NCBI GenBank assembly: GCA_003315655.1 | Contig: NIZT01000038.1 | Span: 1-57,959 of the forward strand | Direction: 5' to 3' | DNA: 57,959 nt | From: Candidatus Methanobinarius endosymbioticus | Lineage (GTDB): Archaea; Methanobacteriota; Methanobacteria; Methanobacteriales; Methanobacteriaceae | In this document: positions 39,563 through 51,100 of the stretch, piece after piece | How the letters are laid out: each line of letters opens with the position of its first letter | How positions within the stretch are numbered: the stretch's first letter is position 1 | Notes under the pieces: generated by a model | Database searches by the model: none | What the model saw: the letters and a program-made list of their open reading frames with translations, nothing else | Told to the model about the DNA's origin: nothing | Translations under genes and position numbers: made by a program

Positions 39563-40043
39563 AATATCACAATCAATATATTAACATTATTAAAACAAAC
39601 ATTATAAAATTATCTTATAATATAAATAAATTATCTTAATATAAATATCTCAATACAAATTATCTTAATATAAATATCTTAATATAAATAATATCGTATT
39701 ATAATATAAATTATTATAATTATAGAAATATTTACAAATATTATCAATTATTTAAAATAAGTCATTATATTTATTATAAAAATAATTATTATAAAATAAT
39801 AGAAAAATAAAAAATTTTTAAATAATATAAATGAAAATATAAAGTTTATTATTATATAATTAAAGTTAAGCAAATAGTAATTAGACTAAAAATTAATAAA
39901 CATAGCAAATTAACTATAATTATATTAAATTTTATAATTAATTAAAAACTATAAATTATTATAAATATTATTATTAAATATTAATATATTAAACTATTTA
40001 TTATACATAATACTATTAATTATACTATAATGGTGTATCATTG
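39563..40043. other. Divergent AT-rich intergenic region with short repeats
   Basis: About 480 bases between larB and hypF. Near 39610-39700 the unit ATCTTAATATAAAT and variants recur several times as an imperfect tandem array. No gene or RNA is recognised; the two promoters must lie here. Confidence 0.45.
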
Positions 40044-42383
40044 ATGAAAATAGCTAAAATATTAGTCCAAGGAATCGTTCAAGGAGTAGGATTTAGGCCA
40101 AGTGTTTATAGAATAGTTAATGCTCTAGGTCTGAAAGGATATATTCGAAATCTTGGAAATATTGTTGAAATAATTTTATTTGAAGATGAAAAACAAGTGA
40201 ATGATTTTATAGCTATTTTAAAAGAAAAAAAACCAGCAATATCAAAAATAAATTCAATAACAGTTCAATGGATAGATGAATCGCGATATTTTTATCCTAA
40301 AAATGATACTTTTGAAATAGTTGAAAGTTCAACAGATTTTTCAGGAGCTTCTGTTATTCCTCCGGATTTAGCTATCTGTGATAATTGTTTAGAAGAAATT
40401 AATGATTCAAAAAATAGAAGATACAAATATCCGTTTACCACATGTATTGATTGTGGAATTCGTTTTACTGTAATTGAAAATGTTCCTTATGACAGAGATA
40501 AAACTAGTATGGATGATTTTCCATTGTGCCAAAAATGTGAAAAAGAATACACTAATCCTCTAGATCGTAGATACCATGCTGAATCTACTTGTTGTGAAAC
40601 CTGTGGACCTTCATTAAAACTATATAATCACAAAGAAAATGAAATAAACACGATAAACCCTCTTGAAAAAGCTGTAAAATTATTAGATGAAGGAAAAATA
40701 TTAGCTATGAAAGGAATTGGAGGAACACATTTAATAACTAAGGTTAGGGATAATAAACCCATTAAAAAATTAAGAAAAAGATTAAATCGTCCGAATCAAC
40801 CTTTTGCAGTTATGTCTAGGAATTTAGAGACAGCTAAAACTTTCACAGAAGTTTCATCAAAAGAAGCTAAATCTCTTCTATCCAAAGAAAGACCAATAGT
40901 GATTCTTAAAAAAAGCAAAAATTATGATTTTGCTGAATCTTTAGCTCCTGAACTACATAATATAGGAGTCATGCTATGCTATTCACCACTGCATCACATC
41001 ATGTTTGATTATACAGATGAACCTGCTTATATTATGACTTCAGCTAATATTTCAGGAGAACCTATGATGATTAAAAACAAAGAAATTCTTTCATCATTAT
41101 ATGGAATAGGTGATTATTATCTTTTACATAATAGAAGAATCATAAATAGATGTGATGATTCTGTAATTAGATATAGGGCAAATGAATTATCATTTATAAG
41201 AAGATCAAGAGGTTATACTCCTGAACCATATGATTTAAACGATTTGATCAAAACAAAAAAAATAAACAAAGATTTAAATATATTAGCTCTTGGTCCTGAA
41301 ATTGATGTTACATTTACTCTTCAAAAACAAGGTTTAGCTTATGTGTCTCAACACATTGGAAATACAAATAAATTTAAAACATATGAATTTCTTCAGGAAG
41401 CTATTAAAAACATGAGGAATATTACAAAAACAGAAAACTTTGATGCAATAGCTTGTGATATGCATCCTCAATTTTTTACTAGTCACTTAGCTAATGAAAT
41501 GGGAGAAAAATTTAATTGTGAAGTGATTCCTATTCAACATCACCATGCACATGGAGCAGTTTTAGCTATGGATAACTCTCTTGATGAATTAGTTTTTATA
41601 GCTGCTGATGGAGTAGGATATGGTGAAGATGGGTCTACTTGGGGAGGAGAAATAATGTACACCAATATAAACAATTATGAAAGATTAGCTTCATTATCTC
41701 CTCAAAAAATGCCAGGAGGTGATATTTCTACAAAATATCCTGTTAGAATGCTTGAATCAATCCTATCCAATAGTGAAACTTACCAAGGAGAAGAATTAGA
41801 ATCATTATTATCCTCAAATTATTCTCATTATTTCCAACATAGAGAAACTGAAATAAAAAGTGTATTAAAACAAATTAATTCTAATTTAAATGTTGGAATC
41901 ACAACGAGTACAGGTAGAATATTGGATTCGATAGCTGTTGCACTTAATATTTGTGGTGAGAGAACCTATGAAGGAGAATGTTCTATGAAATTAGAATCAT
42001 TTGCCTATGGAGCAAATGGAGATTTGAAAATAGAACCTCAATTTAAAAAGATCAATGGACGACCTATTCTAGACACTACACAAATACTTGTAGATATAAT
42101 GAAATTAATATCTAATAAAGAAAACAAAAAAGAAATAGCAGCTGCAGGACAAAAAGTTGTTAGTGAAGGACTCGCTATTTTAGCTGTAGATACTGCATCA
42201 AAAATGGGAATAAATAACATTGGTGCAACTGGAGGAGTATTTTACAATGAAGCTATCACTCTAGCAACAAAAAAATATGTTGAAAGTGAAGGATTTAACT
42301 TTGTTCAGCATAAAAATTCTTGTGCAGGGGATGGATCTGTCTCTCTTGGCCAGTCTTTAATAGCATCCTCTAAAATAAACTAA
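40044..42383 (+). CDS. hypF: Carbamoyltransferase HypF, [NiFe]-hydrogenase maturation
   Basis: The 779-residue protein has all HypF domains: N-terminal acylphosphatase (VQGVGFRPSVYRIVNALG), two zinc-finger sets (CDNCLEE with CIDCG; CQKCEKEY with CCETCG), a YrdC-like domain (LAMKGIGGTHL, RLNRPNQPFAVM, TSANISGEPMM) and a Kae1-like carbamoyl transferase domain (IQHHHAHGAVLAMD, ATGGVFYNEAI). It activates carbamoyl phosphate to make the CN ligands of the [NiFe] site, with HypE. It is needed for the Frh, Mvh and Ech/Eha-type hydrogenases. GGTG lies eight bases before ATG 40044. Confidence 0.95.
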   Translation: MKIAKILVQGIVQGVGFRPSVYRIVNALGLKGYIRNLGNIVEIILFEDEKQVNDFIAILKEKKPAISKINSITVQWIDESRYFYPKNDTFEIVESSTDFSGASVIPPDLAICDNCLEEINDSKNRRYKYPFTTCIDCGIRFTVIENVPYDRDKTSMDDFPLCQKCEKEYTNPLDRRYHAESTCCETCGPSLKLYNHKENEINTINPLEKAVKLLDEGKILAMKGIGGTHLITKVRDNKPIKKLRKRLNRPNQPFAVMSRNLETAKTFTEVSSKEAKSLLSKERPIVILKKSKNYDFAESLAPELHNIGVMLCYSPLHHIMFDYTDEPAYIMTSANISGEPMMIKNKEILSSLYGIGDYYLLHNRRIINRCDDSVIRYRANELSFIRRSRGYTPEPYDLNDLIKTKKINKDLNILALGPEIDVTFTLQKQGLAYVSQHIGNTNKFKTYEFLQEAIKNMRNITKTENFDAIACDMHPQFFTSHLANEMGEKFNCEVIPIQHHHAHGAVLAMDNSLDELVFIAADGVGYGEDGSTWGGEIMYTNINNYERLASLSPQKMPGGDISTKYPVRMLESILSNSETYQGEELESLLSSNYSHYFQHRETEIKSVLKQINSNLNVGITTSTGRILDSIAVALNICGERTYEGECSMKLESFAYGANGDLKIEPQFKKINGRPILDTTQILVDIMKLISNKENKKEIAAAGQKVVSEGLAILAVDTASKMGINNIGATGGVFYNEAITLATKKYVESEGFNFVQHKNSCAGDGSVSLGQSLIASSKIN

Positions 42384-42481
42384 AATAGTAAAGAAAATAT
42401 AGACTAAATTTATTAAATAGATAAATATAGACCAAAGTAAATTAAAAAATGGAAATGAACTCAAAATAAGCATATATTCAA

Positions 42482-43114
42482 TTATTTCATCTGAATTCTT
42501 TCAAGTATATATTCAGCCCTATTTTTTAAGTTTTCATATAATCTAATTTGACTTTTAAGTTCTTCAACAGCTTCCCAATGCCCTTGATCAATTCTTTTTT
42601 CTATTTCTAACAATTTAGACCATTCATCACCAGAAGGTAATTGTTTAAGATTAAGAATATCCTCAGAAATATTTACATCAAAAGAGTTTTCAGTTATAGT
42701 TATATTAATTGTGAAATCATGCGGCATATCATAATATTTACGAGGCCTACCTCTTACAATTTTTTTAAATGAAGATTCAAGAATTCCAATTTCTTCCATG
42801 GCTCTTAAATGCTCTATAATTGCTTTTTGACCAATTTTAAGCTCCTGTGAAATTTCACTTACAAATCTTGGTTCTTCTCTCAAAAGATTGATTATTTCTC
42901 TTCGAGTTCTACAACCCATAACATTTAAAATATCTTCCATATCAACATTATTAAATTGAGTACTATTAGTATCCATATTAAATAGACTTGGATCGGAAAA
43001 ATTTTCTATATTCTCTTTAGAACTAAAGTCAATATTCTCATTATTAACTTTTATATTATTTTTATTATTTATTTTGCCTTTATTATTTGAATTATCACAA
43101 ATCATAATCATCAT
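42482..43114 (-). CDS. ArsR-like HTH regulator of the heat-shock genes (candidate)
   Basis: The protein has a winged HTH at about residues 57-125 (NVMGCRTRREIINLLREE, FVSEISQELKIGQKAIIEHL, GRPRKYYDMP), preceded by an Asn-rich leader and followed by an amphipathic C-terminal helix region (LEIEKRIDQGHWEAVEELK). It is divergent from grpE-dnaK-dnaJ, and its TATA box (GTTATATAAA at 43144-43135) overlaps the most upstream ATG at 43135, so I place the start at 43114, where initiation by a leaderless message fits. Archaeal ArsR-type HTH proteins such as Phr regulate heat shock genes; that role here is inferred. Confidence 0.8.
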   Translation of the reverse strand: MMIMICDNSNNKGKINNKNNIKVNNENIDFSSKENIENFSDPSLFNMDTNSTQFNNVDMEDILNVMGCRTRREIINLLREEPRFVSEISQELKIGQKAIIEHLRAMEEIGILESSFKKIVRGRPRKYYDMPHDFTINITITENSFDVNISEDILNLKQLPSGDEWSKLLEIEKRIDQGHWEAVEELKSQIRLYENLKNRAEYILERIQMK

Positions 43115-43145
43115 ATTTATTATATATCGAAACATTTATATAACG

Positions 43146-43327
43146 TTTTGTTACTATAAGATAATGAGAAAGATAACTTTTTGTTACTTTAATAACTTTG
43201 ATGAAAATAAAGATTGAAAAATAATTATTTAAACCATTAAAAGACGAACCCTACCTCAACCCTAACTTTATTGGTGAAAAAAGAATATTATTCTAAAATA
43301 TTTCCAAATAATTTTAAAAAGTAACAA
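43146..43327. promoter_or_regulatory. Three GTTACT-type sites between the HTH gene and grpE
   Basis: TTTTGTTACT occurs at 43146-43155 and 43179-43188, exactly 33 bases apart (three helical turns), and its inverse AGTAACAA occurs at 43320-43327, 42 bases before the grpE start. The first site abuts the BRE/TATA of the HTH gene. This spacing suggests operators for autoregulation and control of grpE-dnaK-dnaJ. Confidence 0.55.
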
Positions 43328-43368
43328 TTGTTCTTCTTTCGTTGGATTATTATAAAAAAGGTGAATCA

Positions 43369-43941
43369 ATGGCTAATGATAAAGCAAAAAAAGATCTTGA
43401 AGATCAGCCGAAAGAAATGAAGAAAAAAATGAAGCTTCAAGAGAAAGAATTGAAAGATACTCAAAAAGAGCTCAAAAATAAAACTGATAAATTAGCTAAA
43501 ATGGAAAAAAACCTTGAAGATGATAAAATAGGGGAATATGTATCTCATATTCAACGATTACAGGCTGATTTTGACAATTTTAAAAAGCAATCTGAAAAGC
43601 AAAAACAAGATATTGTCAAATTTGCTAATGAAAATTTAATAATAAATATATTAGATAGTTATGAAGATCTTGAAAGAGCTCTTGAGCAATCTAAAACTGA
43701 AAAAGAGTTAAGAAAGGGAGTAGAACTAATATATTCTAAATTAAAGAAAGTTTTAGAAAAAGAAGGGCTTGAAGAGATATCTGCAAAAGGTGAAAAATTC
43801 GATCCATTCAAACATGAAGCATTAATGGCTAAAGCTAGTGATGATCATGAAAATGGAGAGATCATAGATGAATTGATGAAAGGATATTCATTAAAAGATA
43901 AAGTTATCAAATATTCTAAAGTTAGAGTCTGTAAAAAATAA
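43369..43941 (+). CDS. grpE: Nucleotide exchange factor GrpE
   Basis: A 190-residue protein with a long N-terminal coiled coil ([20 protein letters not shown] onward) and the GrpE core: [40 protein letters not shown] and [10 protein letters not shown], ending [12 protein letters not shown]. It releases ADP from DnaK. ATG 43369 follows GGTGAATCA; upstream codons lie before the site. First gene of a heat-shock cluster with dnaK and dnaJ, with long spacers between the genes. Confidence 0.94.
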   Translation: MANDKAKKDLEDQPKEMKKKMKLQEKELKDTQKELKNKTDKLAKMEKNLEDDKIGEYVSHIQRLQADFDNFKKQSEKQKQDIVKFANENLIINILDSYEDLERALEQSKTEKELRKGVELIYSKLKKVLEKEGLEEISAKGEKFDPFKHEALMAKASDDHENGEIIDELMKGYSLKDKVIKYSKVRVCKK

Positions 43942-44124
43942 TTTAAATAATTTTTAATTAATATGATTAAATTATTTAAATTATTAAATTTATTGCAGAT
44001 AATTAAAGCATTTAAAATAAACCATTTTTTAAAAAAAAAAGATTAAACTCATTAAATCATTAATTAATAAAATATATTTAATTAATGCAAGAAAAATTAA
44101 AAAAATATTATATAGGTGATATTT

Positions 44125-45996
44125 ATGGCAGATAAGAAAGAAAAAATCATTGGTATCGATTTAGGAACTAGTAATTCAGCAGCAGCAGTTCTTGTTGGAG
44201 GAAAACCTACTGTAATTCCAAGTGCGGAAGGAGCAAGTCAATATGGTAAAGCATTTCCAAGTTATGTTGCTTTTACTGATGATGGGCAAAGATTAGTAGG
44301 AGAACCAGCTAGAAGACAAGCTGTTACAAATCCTGAAAACACTATTAGTGCCATTAAAAGAAGTATGGGAACTGATAGAAAAGTTAAAGTTCAAGGAAAA
44401 GAATACACTCCTCAAGAGATATCTGCTTTTATTTTACAAAAAATTAAAAAAGATGCTGAATCATTCCTCGGAGAAGAGATAAAAAAAGCTGTTATTACTG
44501 TACCAGCTTACTTTGATGACAATCAAAGAACAGCTACAAAAGATGCCGGAACCATTGCAGGATTAGATGTAGTTCGACTTGTAAACGAACCAACAGCAGC
44601 TAGTTTAGCTTATGGTATTGATAAACAAGAGGAAGAGGAAGTAGAAATTATGGTATTTGATTTTGGTGGAGGTACTCTTGATGTAACCGTTATGGAATTT
44701 GGTGGAGGAGTATTTGAAGTTAAATCTACAAGTGGTGACACCCAACTTGGTGGAACTGATATGGATAACACCATAATGAATTATTTAGCTGATGAATTCA
44801 AAAAAGAAACTGGTATAAATCTTATGGATGATGATCAAGCAGTTCAAAGACTTAGAGAAGCTGCTGAAAAAGCTAAAATTGAACTTTCAACTACTTTAAC
44901 TAGTGAAATAAACTTACCATTTATTACTATGGGAAAAGATGGCAGTCCTAAAAATTTAATAAATAACCTTACTAGAGCAAAACTTGAAGAATTAGTCGAT
45001 CCTATTGTTAAAAAATGTGAAAACCCGATGAAACAAGCATTAAAAGATGCAAAAATGACAAAAGGAGATATTGATAAGATTATTTTAGTTGGTGGACCTA
45101 CCAGAATGCCAATCGTTCAAAAGTTCGTAGAAAGTTACATTGGAAAAGAAATCGAAAGAGGAATTGATCCAATGGAATGTGTTGCTATGGGTGCAGCTAT
45201 CCAAGGAGGAGTCTTAGCTGGTGAAATTAAAGATCTCGTTCTTTTAGATGTTACACCATTATCATTAGGTATTGAAACTATGGGAGCAGTAGCAACTAAA
45301 CTCATAGATCGTAACACTACCATTCCTACAAAGAAAAGTCAAATCTTTTCAACAGCTGCAGATAATCAAACTTCTGTAGATATTCATGTTCTCCAAGGTG
45401 AAAGACCGATGGCTTCAGACAATACTACTTTAGGAAGATTCCAATTAGTAGGAATTCCAGCTGCTCCAAGAGGAGTCCCTCAAATAGAAGTTACTTTTGA
45501 TATTGATGCTAATGGTATTATAAATGTATCTGCAAAAGATATGGGTACTGGTAAAGAACAAGCTATCACAATCACAGCATCAACTAAATTATCTGATGAC
45601 GAAATAGATCAAAAAGTTAAAGAAGCTGAAGTACATGCTGAAGAAGATAAAAAGAAACAAGAAGAAATTGAAGTTAGAAATAATGCTGATTCAATGATTT
45701 ATACAGCTGAAAAAACTTTAGAAGATCTTAAAGATAAAATTTCTGATGATGAAAAATCTAAAATCGAAGATCTAGTCAAAAAACTTCGTGAACTTATTCA
45801 TGGTGATGATATTTCAGTTATTAAAGATAAAACTGAAGAATTAACTAAAATTGTTCAGGAAATAGGTGCAAAAATCTATCAGGATGCACAACAAGGGGGA
45901 GAAAATCAGGAAGCCAACCAAAGTGCAAATCAAGACCCTAATGCAGGATCTGATGATGATGACACTATTGACGCTGATTATGAAGTTAAAAAATAA
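44125..45996 (+). CDS. dnaK: Chaperone DnaK (Hsp70)
   Basis: A 623-residue Hsp70. Blocks include [63 protein letters not shown] and [14 protein letters not shown], with a C-terminal acidic disordered tail ([20 protein letters not shown]). It folds proteins with DnaJ and GrpE using ATP. The gene starts at ATG 44125 after GGTGAT; a GTG inside that site is in frame but unlikely. DnaK systems in methanogens were acquired from bacteria (general knowledge), and the gene set order grpE-dnaK-dnaJ fits. Confidence 0.97.
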   Translation: MADKKEKIIGIDLGTSNSAAAVLVGGKPTVIPSAEGASQYGKAFPSYVAFTDDGQRLVGEPARRQAVTNPENTISAIKRSMGTDRKVKVQGKEYTPQEISAFILQKIKKDAESFLGEEIKKAVITVPAYFDDNQRTATKDAGTIAGLDVVRLVNEPTAASLAYGIDKQEEEEVEIMVFDFGGGTLDVTVMEFGGGVFEVKSTSGDTQLGGTDMDNTIMNYLADEFKKETGINLMDDDQAVQRLREAAEKAKIELSTTLTSEINLPFITMGKDGSPKNLINNLTRAKLEELVDPIVKKCENPMKQALKDAKMTKGDIDKIILVGGPTRMPIVQKFVESYIGKEIERGIDPMECVAMGAAIQGGVLAGEIKDLVLLDVTPLSLGIETMGAVATKLIDRNTTIPTKKSQIFSTAADNQTSVDIHVLQGERPMASDNTTLGRFQLVGIPAAPRGVPQIEVTFDIDANGIINVSAKDMGTGKEQAITITASTKLSDDEIDQKVKEAEVHAEEDKKKQEEIEVRNNADSMIYTAEKTLEDLKDKISDDEKSKIEDLVKKLRELIHGDDISVIKDKTEELTKIVQEIGAKIYQDAQQGGENQEANQSANQDPNAGSDDDDTIDADYEVKK

Positions 45997-46380
45997 GACG
46001 ATTGTAATGATAGTAAATTAAAAAAGATAATTTTGTTTAAAATAGGGTTATTAAGAATAATATATTAATTAAAAATATTTATTTTTAAATATCTTATTAA
46101 TATTTTATAATTTAGATATATATTATAAATTTATATTCTATAAATTAAATAACTATACATGTTGTATAAATTTATAAAAATATTTTATTTCATAAATAAT
46201 AGTGATAACAATTTATATTGATAATACTTTATAATTTATATCGGGAAAAATTATCATGAAAAACTTAAGTTAATTAATAACTTTCTTTAAATAGAGTTTT
46301 TATTTTTATAGAATATATAAAATATTTATTAATTTAATTTTTATATTTTTAATTCAATTTTATGTTTATAGGTGAATAAA
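45997..46380. other. AT-rich intergenic region
   Basis: About 380 bases between dnaK and dnaJ, so dnaJ probably has its own promoter. No gene or RNA is recognised and I see no copy of the TTTTGTTACT site. Confidence 0.4.
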
Positions 46381-47529
46381 TTGGCAGAAAAGCGTGATTA
46401 TTATGATATTCTCGGTATAGAAAAAGGAGCCGAGGGAAAAGAAATAAAAAAAGCCTATCGTGAGTTAGCAATGAAGCACCATCCAGATGTTTCAGATGAT
46501 GAAGAAGCTACTGAAAAGTTTAAAGAAATAAGTGAAGCTTATGCTGTTTTATCTGATGAAGATAAAAGAAAAACTTATGATCAATATGGTCATGCAGGGA
46601 TGGATGGATTTTCTAATGAAGATATATTTAGAAATGCAAACTTTGAGGATATTTTTCAAGGTTTTGGTGGTGGCTTTGATGTCAATAATATTTTCGAAAT
46701 GTTTGGATTTGGTGGTGGACATAGCCGAGGAGGTGGTCCTCAATGTGGATCTGATATTTATGCAGAAATTGATATAACATTAGAAGAAGCTGCAGAAGAT
46801 ATTGAAAAAGACATTAATATAAGGCATGATGTAGAATGTTCAACATGTCATGGAAGTAAATCAGAACCAGGAAGCAATCCAGAAACTTGTCAAACTTGTG
46901 GTGGAACAGGCAAAGTAAGGCAAGTAACTAATACTATATTAGGACAAATGATGAAGGTTAGACCATGTCCAGAATGTAGAGGCAAAGGAAAAATTATTAC
47001 TGATCCTTGTAAAGCATGTGATGGAAAAGGAAAAGTTAAGGAAAATAACACAATAAGTATAAAAATTCCAGCAGGTGTTGAATCTGGTTCCCGTCTTCGT
47101 GTCCCTGGAAAAGGGAATGCTGGATATGTCGGTGGAGGATATGGTGACTTAATTGTTTTAATCAATGTTAAACCTCATAAAGATTTTGAAAGAGAAGGAC
47201 CTAATCTTTACTATGAAAAACAAATAAGTTTTGTTCAAGCTAGTTTAGGGGATACTGTAGATGTCCCTACTATAGATGGAGAAATTGAACTTAAAATACC
47301 ACCAGGTACACAAAGTGAAAGCATTTTCCGTCTTAGAAATCAAGGAATGCCAGTTATGAGAAGAAATTCTAAAGGAACTTTGTATGTTACAGTCAAAGTA
47401 GTTGTTCCCCAAAAATTAAATGAAGAACAAAAAGATTTACTTTTAGAATTTGGAAAAAAAAGTGGTGAAGAAATAAATACTTACGAAAAAGGATTCTTTG
47501 ATAAAGTAAAAGAAGCTATAAATCATTAG
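46381..47529 (+). CDS. dnaJ: Chaperone DnaJ (Hsp40)
   Basis: A 382-residue type I DnaJ: J-domain ([22 protein letters not shown] carrying HPD), Gly/Phe-rich linker ([20 protein letters not shown]), a zinc domain of four CxxCxGxG repeats ([32 protein letters not shown]) and a C-terminal substrate domain. The best start is TTG at 46381, five bases after GGTGA, giving the usual MAEKRDYY; an in-frame GTG lies within the site. Works with DnaK. Confidence 0.96.
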   Translation: MAEKRDYYDILGIEKGAEGKEIKKAYRELAMKHHPDVSDDEEATEKFKEISEAYAVLSDEDKRKTYDQYGHAGMDGFSNEDIFRNANFEDIFQGFGGGFDVNNIFEMFGFGGGHSRGGGPQCGSDIYAEIDITLEEAAEDIEKDINIRHDVECSTCHGSKSEPGSNPETCQTCGGTGKVRQVTNTILGQMMKVRPCPECRGKGKIITDPCKACDGKGKVKENNTISIKIPAGVESGSRLRVPGKGNAGYVGGGYGDLIVLINVKPHKDFEREGPNLYYEKQISFVQASLGDTVDVPTIDGEIELKIPPGTQSESIFRLRNQGMPVMRRNSKGTLYVTVKVVVPQKLNEEQKDLLLEFGKKSGEEINTYEKGFFDKVKEAINH

Positions 47530-47987
47530 AATCTTTTTAATTTATCTTTTTACACTAATTAGTTATAATTAGTGTTTTAATATTTAATTTATTATATTTA
47601 ATATATTATGTAATATAATATCACATTATCATGAACTATTTAAAATTATTTTTTTAAAATTATTGTTATATTAATTATTTTTAATATTTTTATTTTTTTA
47701 CATTGTTCTTTATATTATTTTTTTATATTTTAATAGATATAATTAAATATCTTGAAAAACATATTATATAATATATTGATTTTACATAAATTTAACATAG
47801 TTAATTTTTTAATAATCTACAATAAATTTTAATCTTATTAATTATCAATTATTTTATAAAATATTAATTAATAATAAAACTATTAATTACGTTTTGTATT
47901 AATTTAAATTTTTAATTAACTTTAATTAATTTTTAGTATCATTTATATATTTTACAAATTTCAATTGATTTTTGGTGAATAATATTT
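47530..47987. other. AT-rich intergenic region
   Basis: About 460 bases after dnaJ. T-rich tracts just after the dnaJ stop (to about 47560) can end transcription. The remainder has no recognised gene or RNA and borders a decayed gene. Confidence 0.4.
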
Positions 47988-48895
47988 ATGAATAACAAGA
48001 CCACGTAAATTTCTTTTAATTATAATTCTAGTTAATATCTGTTATAATATCAGCTTGGGTTGTTAGTAACACATTCTTTAATACAAATGATGATTCTGAG
48101 TTTTGGAATGAAGAACCTATATTTGTAAATAATACTAATGCCCTTAATTTTATTGATTGTCCTGAAACATATGAGTCTTCATATCATTTTAGTTATGGAA
48201 ATATTAAATAAATATGATGCAAATAATGATAATGATTCATGGATTCTTAGAGAATTAGGACATGCCATTACGAATGGGAAAGATTTAACAAAAGATCAGA
48301 AAAAATTAAAACAATCCATAAAAATAGGCCCGATTTTTAACACAGGACATTGACAATCATTATCATAAGACTCAAAAACTAAATCATTATGGATGTGGCA
48401 GGATGATGATTCAAAATCTTCAAAATTAAAATTAATGAGAATAGATAAAAATACTTTAGAACCTAATAGAATATACAAAGCTCCAGCGAAATTAAACAAT
48501 AAAAAGATTGGTAAATTACATAATTTATCTTTTGATAATGATGGAAATTTTTATACAGATTATATTAAAAAAACTGATTCTAATCCATCCAGTTCCTCTA
48601 CAATTATTGTTGGGAAAATAAGTAATGATTCAGTGAAACTTAAACCTTTGTTGACAATTGAAAACCGTCCAGGAACATGTCCTCAATCAGTAGCTGTAAA
48701 TCTTGTGACAAATAGATTATATTTAGTTTCAGATGGAGCTATTTATACTATGCCAATAGGAAAACATCTTAAATATAATATAAGCAAAGAGAATTTAACT
48801 TATACAGTGTTTAATACTTAAAGAGAATTTGAAGGAATTAGGTTTGATAATAAAGGAATGGCTATTTACTCATTCTTCGAGGAACAGAAATATTA
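47988..48895 (+). pseudogene. Decayed gene for an exported protein
   Basis: An ATG followed by NNK stops within a few codons; shifting frames gives an export-like start (VSNTFFNTNDDSEFWNEEP), then NNTNALNFIDCPETYESSYH, a second frame SWILRELGHAITNGKDLTKD and IGPIFNTGH, and a long third frame (48393-48821) with WQDDDSKSSKLKLMRID, KIGKLHNLSFDNDGNFYTDY and TCPQSVAVNLVTNRLYLVSDG. The last block has the look of beta-propeller repeats. A further frame-consistent piece (EFEGIRFDNKGMAIYSFF) follows a TAA at 48819. With many stops and shifts it is clearly dead; no family is assigned. Confidence 0.7.
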
Positions 48896-49021
48896 AAAAC
48901 AAGCCAAAGATAAAACAAATATTGAAAAAATAGAAAAAAATAAATAATAAAAACAATATAAAAGAGGAAATAAAAAATAAACTGTTATTTTGAATTTTTT
49001 ACAATAGTAAAAATCACTTTT

Positions 49022-49920
49022 TTAGTAGTTTTTACTTCTTAATGTTGATATAATTAGCCACACACCTATTATTGCACTTTAAATAAAACTAATTATCCCT
49101 AAAAATGGTAAATCTAATATCATTATTCCTTTATTTGATAGTATAACAAGAGAAAAACCTATAAGGAGTGCAAATAATACAAAGACATGGATATTCTATT
49201 AATCATCTTTTCCATGTTTTTATCCTTTAACTCTATATTTAATTTTCCTTCTTCTAATTTATAAATAGCTTTAGAAATATTCATTGGGACTGTTTTAAGA
49301 TATGTTCTATTTCAAAAATATTATTTTTTACAAAATCAACAAGTCTAAATGGACTTAACTTTCTTCTTATAATTTTTTGTATATGGTTCAAGGGTTTCTA
49401 TAGTATTGAATTCAGGATCTGATTTTATACCAGTTTTTTCCAGCATTGAAAAGACCCTTTGAAATTAAAACAAATTCACGAGGCATTATAACATTATATT
49501 TTCGTATAATGATTATTAAATCCAACATTCCCCCATGAATTCCTTTTAATTCTACTCCATAATATTTACCTAATAAATCCATTAAATCATATTTTAAAGC
49601 TCTACGATCTAAATCATCAGGCAAAATACCCATATACGAAAGTTGGTTAATCATTCCCTTAATATTTTTTCAATATATTAAATGAATAATTCAGTTAAAT
49701 TCTCTTTGAACTCATCATCTAAAGCACCCATCATTCCAAAATCAATATAACAAACAATATTATCTTTTAATATGTAAATGTTAGATGGATGAGGATCAGC
49801 ATGGAAAAATCCAAAATCAACAATTTGTTTAAAATAAGATTCCATTCCTCGATTAACTATAAGTTTTTTATCATAAATTCCATCTGATAAAATAACATCA
49901 GAGATTTTTTTCTCCACCTA
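49022..49920 (-). pseudogene. C-terminal half of a split UbiB/ABC1-type kinase
   Basis: Minus strand, starting at an abrupt break near 49920, the sequence reads EKKISDVILSDGIYDKK, then FGFFHADPHPSN (catalytic loop) and VCYIDFGMMGALDDEFKENL (DFG), stops at 49678, resumes QLSYMGILPDDLDRRALKYD and YNVIMPREFVLISKGLF, then in shifted frames DPEFNTIETLEPY, FRLVDFVKNNIFEIEHIL, two membrane-like segments and a final LIISTLRSKNY ending at 49022. It is the second half of a UbiB-type protein kinase-like ATPase with its C-terminal membrane anchors. The first half lies at 54731-55496 on the other strand. Several frameshifts have accumulated. Confidence 0.85.
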
Positions 49921-50179
49921 TATTTAAAATAGATCAATTATAAAATATATATTATTAAATTAAAATTAAAATTATAACTTTAATTATAATTTAGAATATA
50001 AATATATTGATAAATTTGAGATATTTTTATAATATATTGGAATAATATTATTAAAATAAATTTAATATTATAATTTATTATAAAATTAGTATGAAAAATT
50101 AGCTATAATTATTTATAAAAATTATTTATAAAAATAAAATTAAAAAATTAAAAAAACTAAATAAAAATGGATGGATAGA

Positions 50180-51100
50180 TTATTTTGTAGTAATAGTACA
50201 TCCATTTCCTTCAACAATAACAGTATGTTCGCTTTGAGATACCCAGCCATTTGTTTTTTCTTTTAATGCAGGATAAGCATATATTGTCATTGCTTGTGAT
50301 AATTGTCTCATTGAGCTATTTAATCTATTTACATTAAACTTTTCACTTAACCATCTAATAGAAAATGGCAAATCTGAGTAGTTTTCTTTTATTTCTTTAA
50401 GAACTTTTTGTGTATGAGCCATTCTAAATGGTTTATCTTTTAAAAATCTAAAAATTGTGGTGTGAGTAGTATCTGTTACCCAACCAACTCCTTCTGTTGC
50501 AAAAGGTTCAATAGCTAATGCATCTCCTTCCTTTAACTTTGTAGTGCTTTTATCATCAAAATTAGGAATAGATAATCCTGCATGTAGTTCCCATTGTTTT
50601 AAACTATGTCCTGTTAAATTAGTTATTGGATTATAACCATAGCTTTTGATAGCTTCTTCTACTGCAGCACCAATTTTACCAATTTCAGCTCCTGATCTAA
50701 CAGTGCTTATGGCTGCTTCAAGTCCAGTGTTTGAAGCTTCAATTAATTCTTTATGTTTATTTATTTCATCACTACTATACTTTTCTTCTAGATCTTTTCC
50801 TGGTGTTAGGACAGTGATTGCAGAATCAGCTATGTAACCATCTACATGCGCCCCTAGATCTAATTTGACTAAATCTCCAGTATGTAGTTTTGTTTCATTA
50901 TTAGCTGGAGAAGTATAATGAGCAGTAATTTCATTTACAGAAACATTGCAAGGAAATGCAATACCTGCACCTGCATTTTGAATTTCACCTTCAACGAACT
51001 CTACTAAGTCTAATATGAGCAAATCGTTTTTTATAAGTTTTACAGCTTCTTTTCTTACATTTGATAATATTTTACCAGCTTTTTCATAGGATTCTATCAT
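50180..51100 (-). CDS. map: Methionine aminopeptidase, type II
   Basis: A 306-residue MetAP: IAFPCNVSVNEITAHYTSP, KLDLGAHVDGYIADSAIT (metal Asp pair), TGHSLKQWELHAGLSIPN, AIEPFATEGVGWV and SEHTVIVEGNGCTITTK, with the helical insert typical of type II enzymes. It removes initiator Met from nascent chains with two metal ions. ATG follows GATGAAACC. The gene is intact although it lies inside the segment inferred to be inverted. Confidence 0.95.
   Translation of the reverse strand: MIESYEKAGKILSNVRKEAVKLIKNDLLILDLVEFVEGEIQNAGAGIAFPCNVSVNEITAHYTSPANNETKLHTGDLVKLDLGAHVDGYIADSAITVLTPGKDLEEKYSSDEINKHKELIEASNTGLEAAISTVRSGAEIGKIGAAVEEAIKSYGYNPITNLTGHSLKQWELHAGLSIPNFDDKSTTKLKEGDALAIEPFATEGVGWVTDTTHTTIFRFLKDKPFRMAHTQKVLKEIKENYSDLPFSIRWLSEKFNVNRLNSSMRQLSQAMTIYAYPALKEKTNGWVSQSEHTVIVEGNGCTITTK

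Noticed and set aside
39610-39700. Short tandem repeats considered as a CRISPR array
   Set aside because: Units are about 14 bases, imperfect, AT-only, without unique spacers or cas genes nearby.
46890-47165. Pro-rich minus-strand frame inside dnaJ
   Set aside because: Antisense shadow of the Gly/Cys-rich zinc domain of dnaJ.
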